A stretch of 50,144 bases of DNA from Stutzerimonas stutzeri (GCF_024448935.1 NZ_JAMOIE010000029.1:1-50144); one strand, 5' to 3'. Shown: positions 19,363-27,432, numbered from the stretch's first letter. Notes: generated from the letters alone by a model not told the origin. Numbers and translations are program-made.

Positions 19363-20243
19363 GCACGCTGCTACCGCAGATGCTGCTGGTCACCGGTGCG
19401 ATTGCCTGGGGCCTCGGCTGGCTGCCACTGCACCACTTCGCCAGCGTCGGGCTGGTCGGCATGCCACTGGTGCTGCTGGTCTACGGGTTGCTTACAGTCG
19501 TCGCCATTCCTGTGTTGTGGCGCGAGCGTCATGCCTGGCTGCCGCAGCGCAAAGGGCTGCTGGCTATAGCCATCTTCGGAGGTGGCGCGACCGCGGCTCT
19601 GGTAACGGCGTTGGCCATTGGCGATGTGGTACGGGTGATGCTGCTGTTTTACCTCGCGCCGGTTTGGGGCGTGCTCGGCGGTTGGCTGCTGTTGGGCGAA
19701 CGCCTGACCCTGATCCGAATCGGCGCGCTGGCACTGGCAATGATCGGCATCGCTCTGACGCTGGACATCAGCATCGCGCTGATCAAACCGCTGAGTGGCA
19801 GTGACTGGCTGGCGCTTGTCGCCGGGCTCGGATTCAGCCTGAACAATCTCGCCACCCGAGCCGCCGATGGGGTGCCGCTGGCCAGCAAGACCTTGGCGCC
19901 TTTCGTCGGTAGCGCTCTGATTGCCGCCGTGCTCTGCCCATTGCTGGGCGATTACCCGCCGCCGCTGAGCCTTACGCTGAGCTGGCAGATCGGGTTGATG
20001 GCCCTCGGCTGGCTGTTGAGCATGGCCGCGGTGCAGTACGGCGTCAGCCATATCGAGGCTGGGCGCGCCGCTGTACTGGTGGTATTCGAACTCGTCGCCG
20101 CGGTGCTCTCCTCCGCCTGGCTCGGTGAACAAACCATCAGCCCCAATGAATGGCTTGGTGCGGCGCTGGTAATGCTTGCCGCACTGATCGCCAGCTGGCC
20201 GGAGCGCCCGGCGCTGCCCGTCATCCGGAGTCCTTCGCTATGA
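19359..20243 (+). CDS. EamA/DMT-family permease
   Basis: 294 aa, about ten transmembrane helices in two EamA halves (LLVTGAIAWGLGWLPLHHF at the start; ISPNEWLGAALVMLAALIAS near the end). GTG start at 19359 overlapping the SDR stop. EamA proteins usually export metabolites. In ykkC-controlled operons guanidinium exporters are normally of the small multidrug type; a DMT-family protein here may do the same job or release a toxic intermediate. It is only distantly similar to the EamA part of the MarR fusion at 7625-8536. Confidence 0.85.
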   Translation: MSTLLPQMLLVTGAIAWGLGWLPLHHFASVGLVGMPLVLLVYGLLTVVAIPVLWRERHAWLPQRKGLLAIAIFGGGATAALVTALAIGDVVRVMLLFYLAPVWGVLGGWLLLGERLTLIRIGALALAMIGIALTLDISIALIKPLSGSDWLALVAGLGFSLNNLATRAADGVPLASKTLAPFVGSALIAAVLCPLLGDYPPPLSLTLSWQIGLMALGWLLSMAAVQYGVSHIEAGRAAVLVVFELVAAVLSSAWLGEQTISPNEWLGAALVMLAALIASWPERPALPVIRSPSL

Positions 20244-21016
20244 ACAGCGTTCACATGGATCAACTCAGTTGGGTCGAATACGAACGCCGCGTGCGTGATG
20301 GCGCTGTGCTCTTGCTGCCCTGCGGTGCCACCGAACAGCACGGGCCGCATCTGCCGCTGGGCACCGACGCGCTGCTCGCCAGCGCCATCTGCGCCGATGT
20401 GGCGCAACGCGTCGGCGGGCTGGTCGCACCCGCCCTGTCCTACGGCTACAAATCACAGCCCAAGTGTGGCGGCGGTCAGCACTTTTGCGGCACCACCAGC
20501 CTGGATGGCGCCACGCTGAGCGCGCTGGTCCGCGACGCGGTGCGTGAATTTCACCGGCACGGCGTCAGGCGGCTGGTGTTGGTGGTCGGGCATTACGAGA
20601 ACCAGTGGTTCGTCACCGAAGGCATCCAGTTGGCGCTACGCGAACTGGGACCGGATGCCGGTCTCGAGGTCATGCGCCTGGAACACTGGGACTTCTGCAG
20701 GGAAGATACGCTGGCCGATGTATTCCCCAATGGCTTTCCAGGCTTCGCGCTGGAGCACGCGGCCGTCATCGAAACCTCGTTGATGCTGCATTACCACCCA
20801 AGCCTGGTTGCGCTCAACCGTATTCCGGACGATGGTCCTGCGGACTTTCCGCCCTACGACATGTACCCCGCCCGAACCGAATGGGTACCGCCTTCGGGCG
20901 TGCTGTCTTCGGCCAAGGGATCGACAGCGGACAAGGGACAGCGCATGGCCGACGACATCGTCAGCGGTATCGCTGCGGCGGTCAGCCATGAGTTCGACCT
21001 GGGGAACCTGCAGTGA
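20240..21016 (+). CDS. Creatininase (creatinine amidohydrolase) family enzyme
   Basis: 258 aa, the length of Pseudomonas creatininase. The metal-binding pattern is LPCGATEQHGPHLPLGTD (Glu, His, Asp). It keeps the blocks YGYKSQPKCGGGQHF, GTTSLDGATL, GHYEN, LEHWDF, LEHAAVIETSLMLHYHP and FPPYDMYPARTE, as I recall them from true creatininase rather than the wider family. It should hydrolyse a cyclic amide such as creatinine using Zn/Mn. No creatinase follows, so if creatinine is the substrate the product must be handled otherwise. The ATG overlaps the EamA stop by 4 bases. Confidence 0.88.
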   Translation: MNSVHMDQLSWVEYERRVRDGAVLLLPCGATEQHGPHLPLGTDALLASAICADVAQRVGGLVAPALSYGYKSQPKCGGGQHFCGTTSLDGATLSALVRDAVREFHRHGVRRLVLVVGHYENQWFVTEGIQLALRELGPDAGLEVMRLEHWDFCREDTLADVFPNGFPGFALEHAAVIETSLMLHYHPSLVALNRIPDDGPADFPPYDMYPARTEWVPPSGVLSSAKGSTADKGQRMADDIVSGIAAAVSHEFDLGNLQ

Positions 21017-21657
21017 ATCTCGCACTGGCGCATACCGCGCTGCTGGTGATCGACATGCAGCGCGACTTCTGCGCGCCGGGCGGCTATGCCGATCAGGCCG
21101 GGCTGGACATCGAGCGCCTGCGCGCGCCCATCGAACCTATCCGCCAGCTGCTGGTGGCGGCGCGACGCTGCGGGCTGTTGGTCGTGCACACCCGCGAAGG
21201 CCATCGCGCCGACCTCAGCGACCTCCCCGACACCAAGCGCCGGCGTGCCGAGGCCAGCGGCGCGCCAATCGGCAGCCCCGGTCCGTTGGGCCGTCTTCTG
21301 GTGCGAGGCGAACCTGGCAACGCGCTGATCGAGGAACTCACGGCCGAACCGGGCGAGCCGGTGATCGACAAGCCCGGCTATAGCGCCTTCGCTCATACCG
21401 ACCTGCAAATGCTGCTGCAAAACCGCGGGATCGGTCAATTGATCCTGACTGGTGTAACCACCGAGGTCTGCGTTTCCTCAACGCTGCGCCAGGCGGTGGA
21501 TCTCGGCTACTCCTGCCTCACGGTCGCTGACGCTTGCGGCTCCGCCTATCCCGCACTGCACGCCGCAGCGTTGTCGATGATTGGCGTCGAGGGCGGACTG
21601 TTCGGCGAAGTCATCACCAGCGATGCGCTATTCGCCTTGCTGGAGATGCCCGCATGA
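21013..21657 (+). CDS. Isochorismatase-like cysteine hydrolase
   Basis: 214 aa with the full triad of the family: D14 (VIDMQRDF), K120 (VIDKPGYSAF) and C153 (TTEVCVSST). The VHTREGHRADLSDLP and LVRGEPGNALIEEL segments place it near biuret/ureido-type amidases of the superfamily. The superfamily also includes N-carbamoylsarcosine amidohydrolase of creatinine breakdown and guanylurea hydrolase. It probably removes an amide or carbamoyl nitrogen as ammonia. GTG start at 21013, overlapping the creatininase stop. Exact substrate unknown. Confidence 0.87.
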   Translation: MNLALAHTALLVIDMQRDFCAPGGYADQAGLDIERLRAPIEPIRQLLVAARRCGLLVVHTREGHRADLSDLPDTKRRRAEASGAPIGSPGPLGRLLVRGEPGNALIEELTAEPGEPVIDKPGYSAFAHTDLQMLLQNRGIGQLILTGVTTEVCVSSTLRQAVDLGYSCLTVADACGSAYPALHAAALSMIGVEGGLFGEVITSDALFALLEMPA

Positions 21658-22448
21658 CCGACGTGCTCAAGCTCTGGCCGCTGCTGACCGCCACCCATCG
21701 CTACGACAAATCGATTTCCACCCGCAACCGTGGCCACGGCACCCTGATCGAGGCGCCAATCCTGGCGTTCCTGATCGAGACCCGGCAGGGCCGCATCCTC
21801 TTCGATGTTGGCTGCGACTACGCCAAGATCAACGACCCGGCACTCAAAGCGCGCTGGTTCGATCCGCTGGAGTTCCCGATGGGGCCACCGGACATGCATG
21901 ACGACCAGCGTCTGCCGGCCCACCTGGCCCGGCACGGCCTGACCCCGGCCAACATCGACCTGGTGTTTCTCAGTCACTTGCATTTCGACCACGCCGGCGG
22001 GCTTCGTGAGCTGTGCGGCTGCGACGTGCATGTGCACGAGGCCGAGCTGGCGGCTGCGCTCGCCGAGGCCGACGATGCCTACTTCGCCGACGATTTCACT
22101 GGCCCCTTCGTTGACCAGAACCGCTGGAGTCTGCAGCGCGAGGAATACCAACTGGTGCCCGGCGTGCAGGCAATCAACACGCCCGGCCACACCGCTGGGC
22201 ACATGTCTCTGCTGATCGAACTGCCGCACGGCAAGCCCGTCATCCTGACGGGAGACGCGGCGGATCTGGAAGAAAACCTCACCGATGAAATAGCGCCCGG
22301 TCTCTGCTGGCAGGACCGCGAAGACATGGCGCTGGACAGCATCCGCACGCTCAAGGGATTGGCCGCCGACAGCGGGGCTGAGTTGTGGCCAAACCACGAC
22401 ATGGCCTTCTGGCGAACCCTCAAACGATTCCCGGAGTACCACGCATGA
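21654..22448 (+). CDS. Metallo-beta-lactamase-fold hydrolase (lactonase-like)
   Basis: 264 aa. The zinc motif is SHLHFDHAGG, with a further His in NTPGHTAGHMS and Asp in LTGDAADLEE. The overall layout resembles the N-acyl homoserine lactonase group (LFDVGCDYAKIND near residue 50). In this operon it more likely opens a lactam, ester or imide ring of the pathway than degrades quorum signals. ATG at 21654 overlaps the upstream stop by 4 bases. Confidence 0.85.
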   Translation: MTDVLKLWPLLTATHRYDKSISTRNRGHGTLIEAPILAFLIETRQGRILFDVGCDYAKINDPALKARWFDPLEFPMGPPDMHDDQRLPAHLARHGLTPANIDLVFLSHLHFDHAGGLRELCGCDVHVHEAELAAALAEADDAYFADDFTGPFVDQNRWSLQREEYQLVPGVQAINTPGHTAGHMSLLIELPHGKPVILTGDAADLEENLTDEIAPGLCWQDREDMALDSIRTLKGLAADSGAELWPNHDMAFWRTLKRFPEYHA

Positions 22449-23248
22449 ACAGCGTTCCCGAGACCTATCTGGGCGTATGGCGCCGTCGCCTGTTGACCAC
22501 CAGCGACGGATGCCGCGACGAAACCAGCGATGTGTACTGGCTGCAGACGGCCCATTTGCACGCCGACGTACGCATCCCCCATCCCCCAACCACCGCTGCC
22601 TCGCTTGCCACGTGCACGCATGCACAACAGCTGGCCCTGTGCGAACAGGCCGGCTTTGCCGGCTTGACCAGGGTGGAAGGCGACATTTGCCAATGGCATC
22701 GGCTGATCGACTACCAGCCGCCCAGCGGCTCACCAGACATCGGTCGCATGCGCTTCGAGGGGCCCGATCGGTTGCTCGAAGATGGCCTGGACGGCCGCTA
22801 TCACGAAGTCTGGCAGCGTGTGCCCGAATCCAGCGGCACCAACTGGGGACTGTGGCTGCGGTCAGCCGATGAACCTGAGCGCCAGGCTTGCCTGCTGGTT
22901 GCCGGGGATTACTTCATGTTCGCTGCCGACAGGCACGCGGCGTTGGACGCTGAAGGCGGTCGATTGCGCGACCAACTCGCCCGCGCCAATCCGGCAAAAC
23001 GCCTCGAACTGCTCGCCTGTGAAATGTCCTTTGGCCGCCAACGCAACGGCGCAACGCCCTGGATGATCAGCCACTCGACCTTGCCCGGGCGTGTCGGCGA
23101 CAACCTGCTGCCAAGCTACTGGAATTTCAGCCAACCCGCCGGTATTCCCGAAGGGGACCTGGCCCACATTGGCCAATTCCCGCCGACCCTCGGCTGGGTC
23201 AGCGTGGCCAATCCGATTTCAGCTCTCGTTCAGGAGGTAGTCGCATGA
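22445..23248 (+). CDS. Unrecognised conserved-looking protein, 267 aa
   Basis: No family assigned with confidence. It begins YLGVWRRRLLTTSDG, has VYWLQTAHLHADVRIP near residue 30, repeated Trp-rich strands (WHRLIDYQPP; EVWQRVPESSGTNWGLWLR) and ends GWVSVANPISALVQEV. No signal peptide, membrane segment or catalytic motif is visible. The pattern suggests an all-beta barrel, perhaps lipocalin-like or related to the fungal HRI1 family, which is a guess. Overlapping starts and stops on both sides (4 bases each) show it is a true member of the operon, so it may bind a pathway intermediate. Confidence 0.72.
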   Translation: MNSVPETYLGVWRRRLLTTSDGCRDETSDVYWLQTAHLHADVRIPHPPTTAASLATCTHAQQLALCEQAGFAGLTRVEGDICQWHRLIDYQPPSGSPDIGRMRFEGPDRLLEDGLDGRYHEVWQRVPESSGTNWGLWLRSADEPERQACLLVAGDYFMFAADRHAALDAEGGRLRDQLARANPAKRLELLACEMSFGRQRNGATPWMISHSTLPGRVGDNLLPSYWNFSQPAGIPEGDLAHIGQFPPTLGWVSVANPISALVQEVVA

Positions 23249-24138
23249 CGGCGCATTTGTCCCTCGGCGCGAACACCAACCTGGAGCCGCGCTCGGCAGT
23301 CGCAGCGCAACCGCTCAGCACAGAACCCGCGCCCGTTGCCAAGACGCGCCGCGCCCGCTGGTGGCGCATTCGTGGCGATCTGCCGAAAACCACTGCTTGG
23401 ACACTGGCCGCAGCGGGCCTGGTTTCACCGTTCATTCTCTGGTGGGCCTATACCGCGCTAGGGCTGGCCGACCCGATGTTCATGCCCAGCCCGGGCGCCG
23501 TGCTCGAGCGTCTGGGCCGCTGGTGGACCAGCGAAGGCTTGCTGGCGGATATCGGCATCAGTGTCTGGCGGGTGATGGCCGGGTTCGGCGCCTCGGCTTT
23601 ACTGGCGCTGCCGCTGGGGCTGTACATCGGCACCTACCGCCCGGTGCAGGCTTTTCTCGAACCCCTGACCGACTTCATCCGCTACATGCCGGCGGTGGCC
23701 TTCATTCCGCTGGTGATGCTCTGGGTCGGCATCGACGAGGGTTCGAAGGTGCTGATCATCTTTATCGGCACCTTCTTCCAGATGGTCTTGATGATCGCCG
23801 AAGACGTTCGCCGCGTGCCGATGACCCAGATCGAGGCCGCCCAGACCATGGGCGCCAACCGCAGCGAGATCGTCAAGCTGGTAATCCTGCCGTCCGCGCG
23901 CCCGGCGATCCTCGACACCCTGCGCATCACCTGCGGCTGGGCCTGGACCTATCTCGTCGTTGCCGAGCTGGTCGCCGCCAATTCGGGCCTCGGCTACGCC
24001 ATTCTCAAGGCTCAGCGCTACATGCACACCGACAAGATCTTCGCCGGCATCCTGCTGATCGGGCTGATCGGCTTGCTCACCGACCAGGCCTTCCGCTGGC
24101 TTTCCCGCCGCGCCTTCCCGTGGAGGACACAAGCATGA
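23245..24138 (+). CDS. ABC transporter permease (NitT/TauT/SsuC type)
   Basis: 297 aa. It has a long hydrophilic N-terminus of about 50 residues, then six membrane segments. The EAA loop that contacts the ATPase is EAAQTMGANRSEIVKLVILP. It forms the membrane channel for the ATPase at 24135 and probably for the binding protein at 15741, although that gene is separated by eight others. It may also serve the second binding protein at 30361, which has no permease of its own nearby. The ATG overlaps the previous stop. Confidence 0.92.
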   Translation: MTAHLSLGANTNLEPRSAVAAQPLSTEPAPVAKTRRARWWRIRGDLPKTTAWTLAAAGLVSPFILWWAYTALGLADPMFMPSPGAVLERLGRWWTSEGLLADIGISVWRVMAGFGASALLALPLGLYIGTYRPVQAFLEPLTDFIRYMPAVAFIPLVMLWVGIDEGSKVLIIFIGTFFQMVLMIAEDVRRVPMTQIEAAQTMGANRSEIVKLVILPSARPAILDTLRITCGWAWTYLVVAELVAANSGLGYAILKAQRYMHTDKIFAGILLIGLIGLLTDQAFRWLSRRAFPWRTQA

Positions 24139-24974
24139 CCGACGCCAAGATCCGTATTCAGCAGGTAGGCAAAGCGTTTATCAGCGACACGCGCGAGGTC
24201 GAGGCGCTGCAATCGGTCAGCCTGGATGTGCGCCCCAACGAATTCATCACCTTCGTCGGCGCCTCGGGCTGCGGCAAGTCCACCCTGCTGCGCATCATTG
24301 CCGGCCTGGAAACCCTGAGTCGCGGCGAAATCCTGCTCGATGGCAACCCCGTGGATGGCCCCGGCGTCGACCGCGCCATGGTGTTTCAGCACTACAGCCT
24401 CTACCCATGGCTTACGGTCATGAAAAACATCAAGTTCTGTCGTCAACTCAAAGTAATTTCGGACACCGTGCGCGGCGACGGCGACGTTGAAACCGCCAGT
24501 GGGCGCGCCGACGCGCTGCTCAGCCTGATGGGCCTGACGAATTTTGCCGATGCCTTTCCAAGCCAGCTGTCCGGCGGTATGCAGCAGCGCGTGGCGATCG
24601 CCCGCGCGTTGATGCCCAAGCCGGCCACCCTGCTGATGGACGAACCCTTCGGCGCGCTGGACGCCCAGACGCGTGAGGTGATGCACGACCTGATCCGGCA
24701 CGTGCATAAGCTCGAGAACACCACGATCCTGTTCGTCACCCACGATGTGGAGGAAGCCCTCTACCTCGGCAGCCGCGTGGTGCTGATGGCGCCACGGCCA
24801 GGGCGAATCGATTCCATCTACGAGGTGCCGCTGCCAGCACAGCGCAACCAGGACATGAAGCTGTCGCCCGAATTCACCGCGTTGAAGCGCGAGATCCTCG
24901 GACGGATACGCGAGACCTCCGGCATGCAGACCGATCTCGACCAGTTGGCCAAGCTCACGGCCATTGCCGGGTAA
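24135..24974 (+). CDS. ABC transporter ATP-binding protein (NitT/TauT/SsuB type)
   Basis: 279 aa. Walker A is GASGCGKST, the Q loop is FQHYSLYPW, the signature is LSGGMQQR, Walker B is LLMDEPFGALD and the H loop is VTHDVEEA. Last gene of the riboswitch operon, overlapping the permease stop by 4 bases. The C-terminal 40 residues extend beyond the core domain. It powers uptake with the permease at 23245. Confidence 0.93.
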   Translation: MTDAKIRIQQVGKAFISDTREVEALQSVSLDVRPNEFITFVGASGCGKSTLLRIIAGLETLSRGEILLDGNPVDGPGVDRAMVFQHYSLYPWLTVMKNIKFCRQLKVISDTVRGDGDVETASGRADALLSLMGLTNFADAFPSQLSGGMQQRVAIARALMPKPATLLMDEPFGALDAQTREVMHDLIRHVHKLENTTILFVTHDVEEALYLGSRVVLMAPRPGRIDSIYEVPLPAQRNQDMKLSPEFTALKREILGRIRETSGMQTDLDQLAKLTAIAG

Positions 24975-24984
24975 TCCATCGACT

Positions 24985-25013
24985 GGCCGCGCAAGCTCCC
25001 CACCCGCGCGGCC
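24985..25013 (+). terminator. GC-rich hairpin at the end of the riboswitch operon
   Basis: GGCCGCGC and GCGCGGCC are perfect 8-base arms around a 13-base loop, 10 bases after the ATPase stop. There is no T tract, so it may be a Rho-assisted or mRNA-stabilising end rather than a true intrinsic terminator. Confidence 0.4.
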
Positions 25014-25040
25014 CGTCTGACCTGATGCTTAGCGCGGCAT

Positions 25041-25172
25041 TCAAGAATGGCTGCCGCCGTCCAAAAGCGGACGGTCGTGAACGGCTACAAACAGTCCCAG
25101 GACAGGCCACCCAGTAGATACCAAGACCACCATCAGTGCAGTGATCAGGTACTTGGTCACTATCCAGGTCAT
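25041..25172 (-). CDS. Small membrane protein (DUF3147-like N-terminus)
   Basis: 43 aa, ATG at 25172 with GGAG 6 bases upstream, stop at 25041. It reads MTWIVTKYLITALMVVLVS, which resembles the start of the DUF3147 family, and then departs from it and ends early (full members have about 110 aa). It lies 29 bases after the CsoR/InrS-type regulator gene on the same strand, so it would be co-transcribed. It may be a truncated DUF3147 gene or an independent single-helix protein. Confidence 0.45.
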   Translation of the reverse strand: MTWIVTKYLITALMVVLVSTGWPVLGLFVAVHDRPLLDGGSHS

Positions 25173-25201
25173 GACGTGCTCCGCGGTGCTGCGAAAGAAG
25201 A

Positions 25202-25489
25202 TCAGAGGTACTTGGTGATCTGTTTGAAGTCGCTCAGCGCGGTGATGTCCCCCTTTTCGGCGGCCGCGAGCGCATGCTCCAGACAGTGATCGATGTGGTC
25301 CTGGATCAAAGTGCGCTTGGCCTGACAGATCGCTTTTTCTACTGCGTGTAGCTGCTGGGCAAGGTCCACGCAGGGGCGACCAGCCTCGATCATGCCGACA
25401 GTGCTGCGCAGGTGGCCTTCGGCACGCTTCAACCTTTTGACGATATCGCTATGACTTTGGTGCTGATGGGCGTGTTCTTGATCGCTCAT
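25202..25489 (-). CDS. CsoR/RcnR/InrS-family metal-sensing repressor
   Basis: 95 aa, all-helical DUF156 family (RLKRAEGHLRSTVGMIEAG). Ligand positions are Cys40, His65 and Cys69, the Cys-His-Cys set of CsoR (copper) and InrS (nickel), not the His-Cys-His-His set of RcnR. The N-terminus is His-rich (HAHQHQSH), as in nickel/cobalt members. Metal binding should release it from the G-tract palindrome 40 bases upstream, inducing the His-rich protein and permease genes to the right. ATG at 25489 is the family start; the longer frame to 25606 crosses the operator. Confidence 0.88.
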   Translation of the reverse strand: MSDQEHAHQHQSHSDIVKRLKRAEGHLRSTVGMIEAGRPCVDLAQQLHAVEKAICQAKRTLIQDHIDHCLEHALAAAEKGDITALSDFKQITKYL

Positions 25490-25528
25490 GCCTTGAGTCT
25501 CATGCCTCGATGACTTACGCTTCGATCC

Positions 25529-25547
25529 TATCCCCCCGGGGGGGATA
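25529..25547. promoter_or_regulatory. G-tract palindromic operator of the metal repressor
   Basis: TATCCCCCC-GGGGGGGATA is an almost perfect palindrome with six C and seven G, the hallmark of CsoR/RcnR-family operators. It lies between the repressor gene (start 25489) and the divergent secreted-protein gene (start 25605), so it can control both. Confidence 0.82.
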
Positions 25548-25604
25548 TGGCAAACCGGCCGTTGTCGTCGGGTGGCCCGCCGAATCTGTAATCGAAGACA
25601 CAAC

Positions 25605-25964
25605 ATGCTCAGTAAACCGGTTAGCGCTCAGTTAACGTTTGTCCTAGCCCTCGTCATGCTAATGGCATGGGCCGGGCATAGCGCCGCGCTTGGCCCTGGG
25701 GTGAGCCAAGGTGCGTGGAACGGCGAGGACCGTGCTCATGCTCATTCCCACAGCACGGGTATTTCGGTCTGTGCCAGATGCGCAGATCACTACCACTCCA
25801 CGCTTACCGTCGACCACGTGCACGAAACGCCATACCTGACCACGCTTCTCACCGTCAGTACGCTGCCAGAGCGTCCGCAGCCGATAGAAGCCACGCGCTA
25901 CGCCATCCCTCCCAGTCCGATCTTCCTGATCGAGCGGCCACCACGCCCAAGATTCGCGCTCTGA
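25605..25964 (+). CDS. Secreted His/Cys-rich protein of metal module
   Basis: 119 aa. Residues 1-28 form a signal peptide (LTFVLALVMLMAWAGHSAA). The mature part has AHAHSHSTG, VCARCADHYH and VDHVHE, giving many His and one CxxC for periplasmic metal binding, and a proline-rich tail. Not assigned to a named family; it resembles small periplasmic proteins found near nickel, cobalt or zinc transport genes. It is the first gene right of the G-tract operator and so is presumably metal-induced. Confidence 0.62.
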   Translation: MLSKPVSAQLTFVLALVMLMAWAGHSAALGPGVSQGAWNGEDRAHAHSHSTGISVCARCADHYHSTLTVDHVHETPYLTTLLTVSTLPERPQPIEATRYAIPPSPIFLIERPPRPRFAL

Positions 25965-26010
25965 CACAGGCCGTTATGCGGCCAAGACCACTGTCACTTA
26001 GGACTCAACC

Positions 26011-26748
26011 ATGCATTCGTTATCCATGTGCGGTATGGGCGCGTTTTACGCGCGCCCATACCGCTCGCTAATACTGCTGCTCTTGTTCACTGCATTGCTG
26101 TTTCTCGGCATGCCTGACGCGCTGGCCCACGCTGTTGCCGAGGGCGACAAGGGCTTTATCCAGGAAAGCTCCGGGGTGATGGTGCTGCCGTTCATTTACA
26201 TGGGCGCCAAGCACATGATCACCGGCTACGACCATCTGCTGTTTCTCTTTGGAGTGATCTTCTTTCTCTACCGCCTAAAAGACGTGGGTCTCTACGTCAC
26301 CCTGTTCGCCGTGGGCCACACCGTGACGCTGCTGCTCGGTGTATTGGCGGAAATCACCATCAGCTCCTATGTGATCGACGCCATCATCGGTTTTTCGGTG
26401 GTGTACAAGGCGCTGGATAACCTGGGCGCCTTCCAGCGCTGGTTCGGCCATCAGCCCAATACCAAGGCGGCCACGCTGATCTTTGGTTTGCTGCATGGCT
26501 TCGGCCTGGCGACCAAAATCCAGGAGTACGAGATCTCGGCGGATGGCCTGGTTGTCAACCTGATCGCTTTCAACGTCGGGGTGGAAATTGGCCAGCTACT
26601 GGCGCTGAGCGCTATTTTGATCGTCATGGGCTACTGGCGACGCACTGCCAGCTTCTGGCGCCATGCTTACACCGCCAACGTCGCCATGATGAGCGCCGGT
26701 TTCCTCTTGATGGGTTACCAGCTCACCGGCCTGATCGTCTCTCAGTAA
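26011..26748 (+). CDS. HupE/UreJ-family metal permease
   Basis: 245 aa. A long N-terminal signal/membrane segment is followed by six or more helices. The family signature is KHMITGYDHLLFLFGV, with a second His-rich helix in AVGHTVTLLLG and GLLHGFGLATKI. HupE and UreJ proteins move Ni or Co across the inner membrane, usually next to hydrogenase or urease genes; neither is here. The local users could be the metal-dependent hydrolases at 20240 and 21654 or cobalamin enzymes such as MetH. The upstream start is uncertain within about 20 codons. Confidence 0.82.
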   Translation: MHSLSMCGMGAFYARPYRSLILLLLFTALLFLGMPDALAHAVAEGDKGFIQESSGVMVLPFIYMGAKHMITGYDHLLFLFGVIFFLYRLKDVGLYVTLFAVGHTVTLLLGVLAEITISSYVIDAIIGFSVVYKALDNLGAFQRWFGHQPNTKAATLIFGLLHGFGLATKIQEYEISADGLVVNLIAFNVGVEIGQLLALSAILIVMGYWRRTASFWRHAYTANVAMMSAGFLLMGYQLTGLIVSQ

Positions 26749-26760
26749 GGAATTCTCAGC

Positions 26761-27423
26761 ATGTTCAATACCAAGCTTCCAACCCAGAGTGAATTGCCGA
26801 CCAGCCGCCAGCTGCTGCGCTCCACTGTGATCGCCGTGGGTGTTGCCGCAGCCTTACTGGTCACCGTAGTGATGCCTTCTGAATATGCCATCGACCCCAC
26901 GGGCGTCGGCCGCGTACTGGGCCTGACCCAGATGGGTGAAATGAAAGAAATACTCGCCGAAGAAGCGGCTGCGGATGCAGCTGTTCAGCCAGCGGCGGCC
27001 CCGGTCGTACAAGCCCCCGCGCCAAGTCCGGTGGCGCCTCAGGAGCAAGTTGCGGCAGTACCTGTGGCCGAGCCGGTAGCAGAGCCACAGCAAGCCCTAA
27101 AGACTGATGAAATGACTGTCACGCTGAAGCCGGGCGAGGCCAGTGAAATTAAGCTGGAGATGCTGGACAAGGCCACGGTCAGCTACGAGTGGGCAACCAA
27201 TGGCGTTCCGGTCAATCACGACACCCATGGCGAGCCCTACAACGGCCCCAAGGGCTATTACCACAGCTACAGCAAGGCCAAGCAGGTCAAAGGTGATAAA
27301 GGCGAATTCACTGCCATTTTCGATGGCACCCACGGCTGGTTCTGGCGTAACCGAACCAACAGAGACGTGACGATTACGCTGAAGACCAAGGGTGAGTACC
27401 TGAGCGTCAAACGCGTTATCTAA
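26761..27423 (+). CDS. Membrane-anchored periplasmic protein of the HupE module
   Basis: 220 aa, 12 bases after the HupE-type gene with AAGGAATTCTCAGC before the ATG. One N-terminal transmembrane helix (about 18-40) anchors it. It is followed by an Ala/Pro/Val/Glu-rich spacer (about 60-115) and a compact C-terminal domain with several His and Trp (NHDTHGEPY; KGYYHSYSKAK; GTHGWFWRN). The domain is of a type often found beside HupE/UreJ proteins and may bring metal to the permease. Biochemical role not established. Confidence 0.7.
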   Translation: MFNTKLPTQSELPTSRQLLRSTVIAVGVAAALLVTVVMPSEYAIDPTGVGRVLGLTQMGEMKEILAEEAAADAAVQPAAAPVVQAPAPSPVAPQEQVAAVPVAEPVAEPQQALKTDEMTVTLKPGEASEIKLEMLDKATVSYEWATNGVPVNHDTHGEPYNGPKGYYHSYSKAKQVKGDKGEFTAIFDGTHGWFWRNRTNRDVTITLKTKGEYLSVKRVI

Positions 27424-27432
27424 GACAAATAA

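Noticed and set aside
21654-22448. Quorum-quenching lactonase as the main role of the MBL-fold protein
   Set aside because: The fold fits, but it is translationally coupled inside a metabolic operon with no quorum-sensing genes around.
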